Positions 1 through 8,000 of a DNA stretch of 64,000 nucleotides are shown here, piece by piece; positions within the stretch are counted from its first letter, which is position 1; each line of letters begins with the position of its first letter. The notes below the pieces were generated by a model. It had not been told where the DNA came from and did no database searches. It worked only from the letters and a program-made list of their open reading frames with translations. A program made the translations under genes and the position numbers. Origin of the DNA: an uncultured Coriobacteriaceae bacterium (lineage in GTDB: Bacteria; Actinomycetota; Coriobacteriia; Coriobacteriales; Atopobiaceae); NCBI GenBank assembly GCA_902786015.1, contig CADAAU010000006.1:1-64000 (forward strand), in the 5' to 3' direction.

Positions 1-507
1 CAGGCGCTTGGACTCGCCGGACGTGCCGGCGACCGCCCCGTCGGAGACCTCCTGCTGGTCGCCGTAGGTCTGCACGTGGACGCGGTAGGTGACCTTGGGA
101 GTCGGTTGTGCCTCCGCCTCAAGAGCTTGCTCTGAATTCTCGGCACCTGCCGTGGCAGTATGAGTCGCGCTATTGTTACTTTCTGCCTTGCGAGACGAAG
201 CGAGCGGGGACTCCCCAAGCTCATCTACATCTTCCGGTGCGAGCTGTTCGGAGTCCTGCGCACTGTTTTTGGATGTTGAGTCAGATGGGACCTGGCTACC
301 AGAGGGGGCGCTCGACGGAAGTTCCTCTGTTGGAAGATTCTCTGTCTCGTTCGTTGATGTCAGGCTAGATGGAATCTGACTTCCAGAGGGGGCACCCGAT
401 GGAAGATCCTCTGTTGCGAGCGCGGGCGCGCAGCTCAGCGACAACAGGGCGGCGACGGCTACCGATGTCGCCGCGCGAAAGCCCCTTTCAATCATTTTAT
501 GGCTCAT
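1..507 (-). CDS. Secreted ChW-repeat protein, C-terminus beyond window
   Basis: The reading frame is open from the ATG at 507 to the window edge, so only the first 169 residues are seen. The start is supported by a GGGAGGAG ribosome site just upstream and a -10/-35 pair further up. Residues 1-32 form a signal peptide ending near CAPALA. A Ser/Pro/Glu-rich linker follows, including a tandemly duplicated segment of about 25 residues built on LPSxAPSGSQxPS. From about residue 142 a first ChW repeat begins (YRVHVQTYGD, then GAVAGTSGESKRL). ChW repeats are wall- or surface-binding modules. The catalytic domain, if any, lies outside the window. It is divergent from the lipoprotein gene at 760 and belongs to the same family as the proteins at 1599, 36447, 40258 and 43046. 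Confidence 0.85.
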   Translation of the reverse strand, partial: MSHKMIERGFRAATSVAVAALLSLSCAPALATEDLPSGAPSGSQIPSSLTSTNETENLPTEELPSSAPSGSQVPSDSTSKNSAQDSEQLAPEDVDELGESPLASSRKAESNNSATHTATAGAENSEQALEAEAQPTPKVTYRVHVQTYGDQQEVSDGAVAGTSGESKRL

Positions 508-542
508 GAACACTCCTCCCTTGTGGATATTTGGACAGCGAG

Positions 543-571
543 AGTATAGCAAAAACAAAAGGCATTCCCAA
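543..571 (-). promoter_or_regulatory. Promoter of the truncated ChW gene
   Basis: On the minus strand TTGGGA (566-571), a 17-base spacer and TATACT (543-548) preceded by TGC form a good extended sigma-70-type promoter. It lies about 35 bases upstream of the start codon at 507. Seen by eye only. Confidence 0.55.
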
Positions 572-759
572 AGCTTGTAAAGCTTGTTGAATGAGCATTG
601 GGCTTCGCATGAAGTCTAGGGTATTTATGCAATGGTGGAAACGTTAGCTTCCGACGAGCGAAAAGCAATGCTGTGCTGAGCGATAAAAGAACGATGATAG
701 TCAAACACGTGTTAGAATGTCTCCTATTGAAATCCTCTCACGAACTTGGGAGGGTATGG

Positions 760-1548
760 ATGAATGGAAAGAAGGGTTTTATGAAGAGGAAGAACATCTA
801 TATCCCTATCACGGCTGTTGCCATAGCTATAACCATGGGCCTTGGCCTTACGGGTTGCGGGACAAAGGCCGAAGAGAAGCCTGCCGCAGAGACGGAAACT
901 GCAGTGCAGGAGCAGCAGAAGAGTGAGACTACGCCTTCCGCCGAACAATCGAGTCCGACGAAAAAGACCCTTGGAACGAAGTCGGAGCAGTCCCTTGAGG
1001 TAAAGCTCAAGAATGGTCTTGACAAACCCATCGAAAGCCTCTCCCTGCGTTCGGCGGGCAGCGAGGAGTTCGAGAAAAACCTTGTACAGAGCGGCACTGT
1101 TATAGAGGCTGGCGAGGAAGTCGTTATGTACGTTACTCCAGCGCAGGGAGTCACGGAGTATGACCTCGCCTTGCAGGCTCAGGGCGACCAAGAGGAAACC
1201 GTCGTGGAGGCCGTTCCCCTATCCAGCATCAAGAGTGTAACCATAAAGCGAGACGGAGAGAACATCGTTGCCGACTATGCTCCTGCAGCAAATCAGACCG
1301 ACAAGGACAAATCCGGTAACGGCGAAACAGAGGAGGCCGTAGCGGGCGCAGCCGCAGTGGCGGTGGAGCAACAGGAGACCTATGACGGAGATGAGGGTGA
1401 TTATGCGGCACCCGAAGCTCCGGCAGCGGAGTACGCCGCCGTCGAGGTCGAGGCGCCAGTGGTGGAGTCTGCGCCTGTGGCAGTGGAGGAGAGCGCTCCC
1501 GCACAAAGCTCAGATGCGTGCCTTGGTGATGTGGTTTTGCGGGACTAA
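760..1548 (+). CDS. Putative lipoprotein of unknown function
   Basis: A 262-residue protein. The ATG at 760 is chosen because GGGAGGG lies five bases upstream; the in-frame ATG at 781 is an alternative. The N-terminus has a basic start, a hydrophobic stretch and a lipobox (LTGC), so it should be lipidated and held on the outer face of the membrane. After an acidic linker, residues of about 85-180 form a compact region (VKLKNGLDKPIESLSLRSAG onward, with VVMYVTP) that looks like a beta-sandwich. The tail is extremely rich in Ala, Glu, Pro and Val and ends in ACLGDVVLRD. I recognise no enzymatic family. It sits 50 bases upstream of the L,D-transpeptidase gene and may be co-transcribed with it. 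Confidence 0.75.
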   Translation: MNGKKGFMKRKNIYIPITAVAIAITMGLGLTGCGTKAEEKPAAETETAVQEQQKSETTPSAEQSSPTKKTLGTKSEQSLEVKLKNGLDKPIESLSLRSAGSEEFEKNLVQSGTVIEAGEEVVMYVTPAQGVTEYDLALQAQGDQEETVVEAVPLSSIKSVTIKRDGENIVADYAPAANQTDKDKSGNGETEEAVAGAAAVAVEQQETYDGDEGDYAAPEAPAAEYAAVEVEAPVVESAPVAVEESAPAQSSDACLGDVVLRD

Positions 1549-1598
1549 TCCTCGTGAATCATATAGGTGTATCTACGACAGGCGCTAGGGGGAGATCA

Positions 1599-4160
1599 GT
1601 GAAGAGTGAGTTCAGACGCGTGGGGTGGGCGCGCCGGATAGTCGCGGTCACGCTTTCGGTCTCTATGGCCGTTGGGGGTGTGCCAACGTACGCGATTGCG
1701 GATTCCGGCGTGAAGGGCGATGCTGGGGTGACGCCCGCCCAAAGCGATCCGCTGTCAGCCCTCGTGATAGAGGTACAGACGGAAGCTGGACAGGACGCCT
1801 CTCATTTGGACTTGGCCACGAAGCTTTGGGAGAAGCTGTCCACGGTCGGAAAGGAAAGCGAACAGGATCCTTTGGCCGTGCAACTTGTTGACGCCATCGA
1901 CGAGCCAAATGCGTCTAAGGCAGTATCCGAGGCGTATGTTCGTGCGGCAGAGGCACTGGGCCTTATCAGCGAGTCCTTCGACGATGGCGAAAACTCCTAC
2001 AAGAATAGGGTCACCATTGACGGGACGGTCTATGTCGTTGACGCAAGCACGGACGATGAGGCTGGAAAGCCGCAGGCCGTCGACGATAAAGAACAGGACA
2101 TTTCGGACGATTCCTCTACCAACAAGAATGCGAGTTCCCTATCGAACGAGAGTAGCGGACAGACGCTCTCTAGCACAACGATCGAAGAGGTGAATGCCGA
2201 CAAGGGAGATGCCTCGCAGTCGACGCCCGTTAAAGACGGTGTAGCCGTCTCTGGAACGGGCGAAACCGATGCCATAACCAACGCTGCTGGCAACGATGCG
2301 AAGTTAGTCGCGCAAGACGATTCAGAGTCGCGGAAGACTTCGCTTGCGGGCGCAACGATCGTTTTGGAAAAGACTGCGTTCGAATATGCCGGACAAGACA
2401 TCAAGCCTGCAGTTACCTCCGTCAAAGCGAGTAATAAGGACGTACCTGCAAGCGCATATACAGTCTCGTACAAGAACAACAAAGCGGCAGGTACCGCCAC
2501 CGTAACCGTTGCCGCAAAGGGTGGGGAGTACACGGGTTCAGCCGATGCGCAGTTTACCATCAGTGCCGTTTCGATTGCCAAGGCGAGCGTCGACCCGATC
2601 GCCGACCAGGCGTACACCGGTAAATCCGTGACACCTGCCGTGTCACTGGTCTTCAACAATGCAAAGGTGGAAGCTGAAGACTATACGGTGACGTATTCCA
2701 ACAATGTCGAAGCGGGCACGGCCACTGCCACAATACAGGGTAGACGAAACTTTTCTGGCAGCACAACAGTAAGCTACAAAATAGTAAAGCCAACGGTCTC
2801 TTACATGGTGCACGTGCAGGGCATAGGTGACCAAACGCCATGGCGTAGCGACGGTTCGACTGCGGGTACGTCGGGAGAGTCAAAGAGGTTGGAGGCCCTA
2901 TCTGCAAAGATCGAGCCCGGTTTCCCCATTGCCGGCGGCATTACGTACCATGCTCACATCCAGTCGACAGGCTGGGAGACCGAATGGAAGAGTGACGGCG
3001 ACAGGTCGGGCACCACGGGCAGCTCGAAGCGACTCGAGGCTGTCGAGATGAAGCTCACCGATAAGCTCGCGGAGGCCTACGACTTGTATTATCGTGTTCA
3101 TGCTCAGCGTGTGGGCTGGACTTCTTGGGCAAGCAACGGACAGGTTTGTGGAACGTCTGGCATGTCGTGGCGCCTTGAGGCAATACAGATTCAACTCGTT
3201 CCCAAAGGAATGCCCGCGCCAAGCAATGAGGGTTCAGATACGTCACTTACAAGTGTGTCTAATCCCGGAGTCACCTACCACACGCATGTGCAGCGCGATA
3301 GTTGGCAAGGATGGGTTAGCAACGGTGAAACGTCTGGCACGACCGGTCGCGGACTGCGCACGGAAGCAATAGAGGCCAAGCTAGCCTCCACGGAAGTGCC
3401 TGGCAGTATTATATACTCCACGCATGTGCAGGGGATAGGTTGGACCGACTGGGTTTCGGACGGTGATCTGAGCGGAACGACTGGTGAATCAAGGCGCATC
3501 GAAGCCATAAAGTTTGCGCTGGACGGAGAAGTATCTAAGTACTTTGACGTATGGTATCGAGCGCACGTGCAGTCCGCCGGATGGCTTGGGTGGACCGCAA
3601 ATGGAGCGGAGGCGGGCTCCACCGGTTCGAGCAAGAGGCTCGAGGCGTATGAGGTCGTGCTCGTTCCCAAGGGAAGGCCGGCTCCGGGCGATACCCAAAA
3701 CCCGCTTCGTGACAAAGCATACTTTGACTTCCTAGAAGAGCAGAAGGATCCGCGGTATCAGGATGCGCAGGGGTATTCGAGTCCTACGGACTGGCTGATA
3801 TTGGTTAACTGCTCATCTTGTGAAGTCGGCATATTCCATGGGTCACAGAACAATTGGCGTCGCTACGACAAGTACGAGGTTGGAGTCGGCGCTTATGAAA
3901 CTCCAAGCAAGCATGGAATCTGGTCCGTGGGTGCTCGCGGATACTCGTTTGGCGGATCTGACTACACCTGCTACTATTGGGTCTCTTACTACAATGACTA
4001 TTTGTTCCATACGGTACCCTGCTGGGCGGGGACGTGGGACATAAAAGATGGACGTCTCGGCATGCACGTGTCGCACGGATGCGTCCGCCAGTCGTTCGAC
4101 AAGGCCAAGTGGCTCTACGACAACATCCCTTCCGGAACCACGGTGGTCGTATACGACTAG
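1599..4160 (+). CDS. ChW-repeat L,D-transpeptidase (YkuD)
   Basis: About 853 residues from the GTG at 1599, preferred because AGGGGGAG lies just upstream and a signal peptide follows directly; an in-frame ATG at 1554 lacks both. Order: signal peptide (about 1-35), a long acidic Ser/Thr-rich region, two Ig-like repeats of about 70-80 residues (VTVAAKGGEYTGS and ATATIQGRRNFSGS types), six ChW repeats (each about HVQxxGWxxWxxxGxxxGTxGxSxRLEA), and a C-terminal YkuD catalytic domain. The active-site motif HVSHGCVRQS contains the nucleophilic Cys and conserved His. YkuD enzymes make 3-3 peptidoglycan crosslinks or attach proteins to the wall; the ChW array probably positions it. Secreted. Confidence 0.9.
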   Translation: MKSEFRRVGWARRIVAVTLSVSMAVGGVPTYAIADSGVKGDAGVTPAQSDPLSALVIEVQTEAGQDASHLDLATKLWEKLSTVGKESEQDPLAVQLVDAIDEPNASKAVSEAYVRAAEALGLISESFDDGENSYKNRVTIDGTVYVVDASTDDEAGKPQAVDDKEQDISDDSSTNKNASSLSNESSGQTLSSTTIEEVNADKGDASQSTPVKDGVAVSGTGETDAITNAAGNDAKLVAQDDSESRKTSLAGATIVLEKTAFEYAGQDIKPAVTSVKASNKDVPASAYTVSYKNNKAAGTATVTVAAKGGEYTGSADAQFTISAVSIAKASVDPIADQAYTGKSVTPAVSLVFNNAKVEAEDYTVTYSNNVEAGTATATIQGRRNFSGSTTVSYKIVKPTVSYMVHVQGIGDQTPWRSDGSTAGTSGESKRLEALSAKIEPGFPIAGGITYHAHIQSTGWETEWKSDGDRSGTTGSSKRLEAVEMKLTDKLAEAYDLYYRVHAQRVGWTSWASNGQVCGTSGMSWRLEAIQIQLVPKGMPAPSNEGSDTSLTSVSNPGVTYHTHVQRDSWQGWVSNGETSGTTGRGLRTEAIEAKLASTEVPGSIIYSTHVQGIGWTDWVSDGDLSGTTGESRRIEAIKFALDGEVSKYFDVWYRAHVQSAGWLGWTANGAEAGSTGSSKRLEAYEVVLVPKGRPAPGDTQNPLRDKAYFDFLEEQKDPRYQDAQGYSSPTDWLILVNCSSCEVGIFHGSQNNWRRYDKYEVGVGAYETPSKHGIWSVGARGYSFGGSDYTCYYWVSYYNDYLFHTVPCWAGTWDIKDGRLGMHVSHGCVRQSFDKAKWLYDNIPSGTTVVVYD

Positions 4161-4194
4161 ATCGTCGACTAACCTTTGACGATTATGTGCACAA

Positions 4195-4228
4195 GTACGG
4201 GACGTGCTATACTTCGCACGTCCCGTAC
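4195..4228 (+). promoter_or_regulatory. 13-bp perfect inverted repeat upstream of rpsO with extended -10 in its loop
   Basis: GTACGGGACGTGC (4195-4207) is exactly complementary to 4216-4228, with an 8-base loop. The string TGCTATACT at 4206-4213, an extended -10 hexamer, spans the stem edge and loop. No T-run follows, so it is a weak terminator candidate for the upstream gene. It may instead be the rpsO promoter region or a DNA-binding palindrome. Confidence 0.4.
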
Positions 4229-4302
4229 CCCTTACCTAGCGGTTAGCATGCCTTGGCTACCGACTCGGTTTGGGGCGTATAAATGTGAAAGGTGGTTCTA
4301 CT

Positions 4303-4581
4303 ATGGCAGTAACCAAGGAGCGCAAGGCTGAGCTCATCAAGCAGTACGGCAAGGACGAGAACGACTCTGGTTCGGCAGCTGTTCAGGTTGCACTTCTTAC
4401 GGAGCGTATCCGTGGCTTGACCGAGCACATGAAGGTGCACAAGAAGGACTTCCACACGCGTCGTGGTCTGCTCATGCTGGTTGGCAAGCGTCGTCGTCTG
4501 CTCTCGTATATAAAGAAGCTGGACGTTGAGGCCTACCGTACCCTCATTGCCAGTTTGGGTATCCGCGATAACATCCAGTAA
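4303..4581 (+). CDS. rpsO: 30S ribosomal protein S15
   Basis: A 92-residue protein of normal S15 length (about 89). It binds 16S rRNA helices 20-22 and nucleates the platform of the small subunit. The sequence has the family signature [20 protein letters not shown], followed by [23 protein letters not shown]. The ATG at 4303 follows AAAGGTGG at normal distance; an in-frame TTG at 4270 is not needed. It is followed by pnp, the classic rpsO-pnp pair, separated by a hairpin. In other bacteria S15 represses its own translation through the mRNA leader; the palindrome at 4195 is the only candidate structure here. Confidence 0.98.
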   Translation: MAVTKERKAELIKQYGKDENDSGSAAVQVALLTERIRGLTEHMKVHKKDFHTRRGLLMLVGKRRRLLSYIKKLDVEAYRTLIASLGIRDNIQ

Positions 4582-4597
4582 GGTACTTGGTGGTATC

Positions 4598-4622
4598 GGG
4601 GCGCCTTCGGGCGCCCCTTCAT
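4598..4622 (+). terminator. rpsO-pnp intergenic hairpin
   Basis: GGGGCGCC, a TTCG tetraloop and GGCGCCCC (4598-4617), followed only by TTCATT. The stem is very stable but the T tract is poor, so it is likely an attenuating terminator or RNase-processing site between rpsO and pnp. Confidence 0.7.
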
Positions 4623-4714
4623 TATGTGTCTCTGCCTTCGCAAATCGGTGACTCCGGCAGAGAACAAGAGGATCCGTCTGCCAAGGGGGCAGGCGGGGAT
4701 AGGGAAAAGGAAAT

Positions 4715-6925
4715 ATGGCAAAAGTCACACACGAGTTCGATCTGTACGGGAAACACTATGCTCTGGAGACAGGGGAGCTGGCAAAACAGGCCACCGGAGC
4801 CTGTATTGTCCGCTGCGGTGAGTCAACGGTTCTTTTGACCACGGTTGTCTCGAAGGAGCGCAAAGACTACGACTTCTTCCCTCTGACGGTCGACTTCATC
4901 GAAAAGATGTATGCGGTTGGACGGATTCCCGGCGGTTACCTAAAGAGGGAAAGCCGCCCCAGCGAGAAGGCGACCCTTACGGCCCGTCTTATCGATCGTC
5001 CCCTGAGGCCTTCGTTCCCCGAAGGGTTCCGTAATGAGGTCCAGGTCGTAGCAACATCTCTCGTGGCGGATCAGGTCCACGCGGTAGACACCATCTGCGT
5101 TATGGCCGCAAGTGCTGCTCTGACCGTAGGCGGGGTGCCCTTCGAAGGACCGCTCGCATGCGTGCGCATTGCCCGTAACGTAGATACGGGTGAGTTCGTC
5201 GTAAACCCAACCTATGAGGAACGCGACAACTCTGACCTCGATCTGGAGCTCGCGGGATCCCAGACGTTTATCTCAATGCTCGAGGCTGGTGCCCAAGAAA
5301 TCAGCGAAGAGGACATGCTCTCTGCGATGGCATTTGGCCAGGAGGCAATCGCGGCATTTTGCAAAGAGCAGGAGACGTTCTTTGACATGGTCCGCGAGGC
5401 CAATGGCCCATTCCCCGTACGTACGTACGAGCTTGACGAGCCTGTACCGGAGGTGCACGAGCGCATCTTTGCACACTTTGACGAAATGAGCGCCGCATTG
5501 AAGGACGCCGACAAGGCAGCGCGTGTCGGCAAGGTCGAGGAGCTCAAAGAGCAGATTCGTGCCGAGTTTAGCGACGAGGAGCAGGAGCTTTGGAGCCGCC
5601 CCATCACGACTCAGCTCAAGGCGCTCGAAAAGCATGCCATGCGACTCATGGTTGTCGAAACGGGCGAGCGCGTCGATGGACGTGTTGCAGACGAGGTCCG
5701 TCCTCTTATGATCAAGTCTGACTACCTGCCTCGTGTCCATGGTTCGGGCCTCTTCCAGCGTGGTCAGACTCAGGTGCTTTCGATCTGTACGCTGGGTATG
5801 CTCAACGAGTGGCAGCGACTCGACACCATCGAGCCGGTTGACGGCAAGCGCTACATCCATCACTACAACTTCCCACCATTCTGCACGGGCGAGACGGGAC
5901 GTATGGGCGCACCTAAGCGTCGCGAACTGGGACACGGCGCTTTGGCGGAACGCGCGCTGCTGCCCGTGATTCCAGATGAGGAGGATTTCCCCTATACGAT
6001 TCGGGTCGTGTCTGAGGTCATGGAGTCCAACGGCTCGAGTTCGATGGCTTCTACCTGCGGGTCTACCTTGGCTTTGATGGATGCGGGCGTGCCTCTTATT
6101 AGGCCTGTCTCTGGCGTGGCCATGGGCCTCATCCAGGAAGAGGGCAAGACCGTCGTCCTCACCGACATACAAGGAGTCGAAGACTTCCTTGGTGACATGG
6201 ACTTTAAGGTGTGCGGAACCACCAAGGGCATCACTGCCATGCAGATGGACAACAAGGCCACTGGTCTTACGCCCGAGATTCTGCGTCAGGCACTGATGCA
6301 GGCTCATGAGGGTCGCATGTACATACTCGATGCCATGCTCGACGCGATTCCACAGCCGCGTGAGGACACCAAGGACTGTGCGCCAAAGATTCTGTCGCTG
6401 ACTATCCCCACCGACAAGATTCGCGAGGTCATTGGGTCTGGCGGAAAGGTCATTCGGGGCATTCAGGACGACACGGGCGCGACGATTGACATCCAAGAGG
6501 ACGGCACCGTGTTTATTGCGGGCGTGTCCGAAGCCGCAAACGATGCCGCCGAGCGCATTAAGGCCATAGTCAAGGTGCCTGAACTTGGCGAGGAGTACAC
6601 CGGTCGCGTTGTGGGCATCCAGGCCTTTGGCGCGTTCGTGGAGCTCCTCCCCGGCAAAGATGGCCTCTTGCACATCTCGCGCGTCGCAAACGGACGTGTG
6701 GAGAAGGTCGAAGACGTGCTGTCGGTCGGCGACGAAGTTCGCGTTCGTGTTATCGAAGTGGACGAAAAGGGCAAGGTCAGCCTCGATCGCGTCGACAAGC
6801 CCGATGCCCCAAGCGCGCGACGTAGCGAGCAGGACCACAAAGAAGGTCCTCGCCCTCGGCGCCGGACACGTCGACCCGGTGACAACGGTTCCGAGCGAAA
6901 GCCCAGAAGACGTCACGAAAACTAA
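4715..6925 (+). CDS. pnp: Polyribonucleotide nucleotidyltransferase (PNPase)
   Basis: 736 residues. PNPase degrades RNA 3'-to-5' by phosphorolysis and can add tails; it is cytoplasmic and part of degradosome-like assemblies. Two RNase PH domains are visible, the first with FFPLTVDF and RIPGGYLKRE, the second with GRMGAPKRRELGHG and SNGSSSMASTCG. A KH domain follows (IREVIGSGGKVIRGIQ) and then an S1 domain (VVGIQAFGAFVELLPGKDGLLHIS, about 625-695). The C-terminus is a basic Arg-rich tail (RPRRRTRRPG), an extension common in actinobacteria that may bind RNA. ATG at 4715 follows GGGAAAAGGAA. Neighbours are other RNA-decay genes (RNase J, RNase Y). Confidence 0.97.
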   Translation: MAKVTHEFDLYGKHYALETGELAKQATGACIVRCGESTVLLTTVVSKERKDYDFFPLTVDFIEKMYAVGRIPGGYLKRESRPSEKATLTARLIDRPLRPSFPEGFRNEVQVVATSLVADQVHAVDTICVMAASAALTVGGVPFEGPLACVRIARNVDTGEFVVNPTYEERDNSDLDLELAGSQTFISMLEAGAQEISEEDMLSAMAFGQEAIAAFCKEQETFFDMVREANGPFPVRTYELDEPVPEVHERIFAHFDEMSAALKDADKAARVGKVEELKEQIRAEFSDEEQELWSRPITTQLKALEKHAMRLMVVETGERVDGRVADEVRPLMIKSDYLPRVHGSGLFQRGQTQVLSICTLGMLNEWQRLDTIEPVDGKRYIHHYNFPPFCTGETGRMGAPKRRELGHGALAERALLPVIPDEEDFPYTIRVVSEVMESNGSSSMASTCGSTLALMDAGVPLIRPVSGVAMGLIQEEGKTVVLTDIQGVEDFLGDMDFKVCGTTKGITAMQMDNKATGLTPEILRQALMQAHEGRMYILDAMLDAIPQPREDTKDCAPKILSLTIPTDKIREVIGSGGKVIRGIQDDTGATIDIQEDGTVFIAGVSEAANDAAERIKAIVKVPELGEEYTGRVVGIQAFGAFVELLPGKDGLLHISRVANGRVEKVEDVLSVGDEVRVRVIEVDEKGKVSLDRVDKPDAPSARRSEQDHKEGPRPRRRTRRPGDNGSERKPRRRHEN

Positions 6926-6937
6926 GCACAACTACAA

Positions 6938-6970
6938 TCTACCCCAAAGCACATTGAGCTTTGGGGTAGA
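6938..6970 (+). terminator. Terminator downstream of pnp
   Basis: A perfect 13-bp stem (6938-6950 with 6958-6970) and a 7-base loop, starting 12 bases after the pnp stop. The tail is only moderately T-rich. It separates pnp from the zinc-ribbon gene. Confidence 0.75.
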
Positions 6971-7007
6971 ATCATATTCCAAGACATGCAAAACGGAGGG
7001 AGGCAGG

Positions 7008-7772
7008 ATGGAATCATTCTACGAGCACTCTGACGAAGTGGAAGTATTGAAAGGTCGCATCAAGGAATTGTCGCGCATTCGGCAGGGTTTTGCCGCGCAT
7101 CTTGGTTCGAGCTTGTATGACGCGACTAAGGACGACGAGGCATTGCGTTGGGGCCGTGAATCCCTATATGATGGCATAGCCTTGTGCGACACAGAACGCG
7201 ATAGGCTCCTCCAAAGAATCGAGATTCTGAGTAATGATGCTCCAAGCGTGGCTAGCACGATGCAAGAGGAGACCTTTGAGCCCGAACCAGTTTTTGCGGC
7301 AGAAGCAGAGCCGGTTGACGACGAGCCAGTGGCGTCAGACGAGGTCGTTCTTCAGCCAAACGATTCTGTTGCGGGCGTAAATGAATGGGACTTGAATGCC
7401 GAAGTATTTGCACAGGAGAATGCTATTGAGCCGCAACCCGAAGTGCACGATGATTTCGGTGATGCCCCGCAGCAAGTTCAGGACTATATTTCTCCCATTG
7501 TCATCGAGCCGATTCCTGCCCCTGAGCCCATACGCGAAGAGGCCATAGGCATGCCCGAGCCGGTGAGGCAGGAAGCACAGGATGTTCTTCGTTGTCCTGC
7601 TTGCGGTGCAATTGGAGATCCCGGCAACAAGTTCTGCATGATGTGTGGAACGCGATTGGTTCTCGTTTCCAAAGAGGCGTCTCCCAGCCCAGTTCCTTCA
7701 GTTTGCCCCGAATGCGGTAGCTCCGTTGACCCGTCATACAAGTTCTGCATGACGTGTGGACATAAGCTGTAG
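7008..7772 (+). CDS. Double zinc-ribbon protein, function unknown
   Basis: 254 residues from the ATG at 7008, with CGGAGGGAGG directly upstream. Residues 1-75 are helical and charged (EVEVLKGRIKELSRIRQGFA), possibly a short coiled coil. A long acidic, Pro/Glu-rich linker follows. The C-terminus carries two zinc ribbons, CPACG-x13-CMMCG and CPECG-x13-CMTCG. No signal peptide or membrane segment is seen, so it is probably cytoplasmic. Double zinc ribbons of this type usually mediate protein or nucleic-acid contacts; the partner is not evident. It is a single-gene unit flanked by hairpins at 6938 and 7804. Confidence 0.8.
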   Translation: MESFYEHSDEVEVLKGRIKELSRIRQGFAAHLGSSLYDATKDDEALRWGRESLYDGIALCDTERDRLLQRIEILSNDAPSVASTMQEETFEPEPVFAAEAEPVDDEPVASDEVVLQPNDSVAGVNEWDLNAEVFAQENAIEPQPEVHDDFGDAPQQVQDYISPIVIEPIPAPEPIREEAIGMPEPVRQEAQDVLRCPACGAIGDPGNKFCMMCGTRLVLVSKEASPSPVPSVCPECGSSVDPSYKFCMTCGHKL

Positions 7773-7803
7773 AAGATTCATCGGGCTCCAACAAACGATC
7801 TAC

Positions 7804-7838
7804 GTATGCATCCCCCGTACAAGCTGGGGGATGCATAC
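7804..7838 (+). terminator. Hairpin terminator
   Basis: GTATGCATCCCCC (7804-7816) pairs perfectly with 7826-7838 around a 9-base loop. It lies 31 bases downstream of the zinc-ribbon gene. There is no strong T tract. Confidence 0.65.
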
Positions 7839-8000
7839 GGCACCCTCGCGCGAGTCTTTACATGCTGCTTTTTCTTCGTATTGTGATTCGCAGTGCTTGT
7901 GTCGAAGAATCTAAAGTATAATGAAGTGTTTGAATGAACGGCCTCTGTGACGGGGCTTATACATATATGGAGCGAAACGTACGAAAGGAACTACCGCAAC

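Noticed and set aside
673..759. Upstream extension of the lipoprotein gene
   Set aside because: The frame is open from 673, but there is no ribosome site there, and a lipoprotein signal begins properly at 760 or 781.
5273..6931. 552-codon open frame opposite pnp
   Set aside because: Long only because it is antisense to a GC-rich, highly conserved gene; no motif, no ribosome site.
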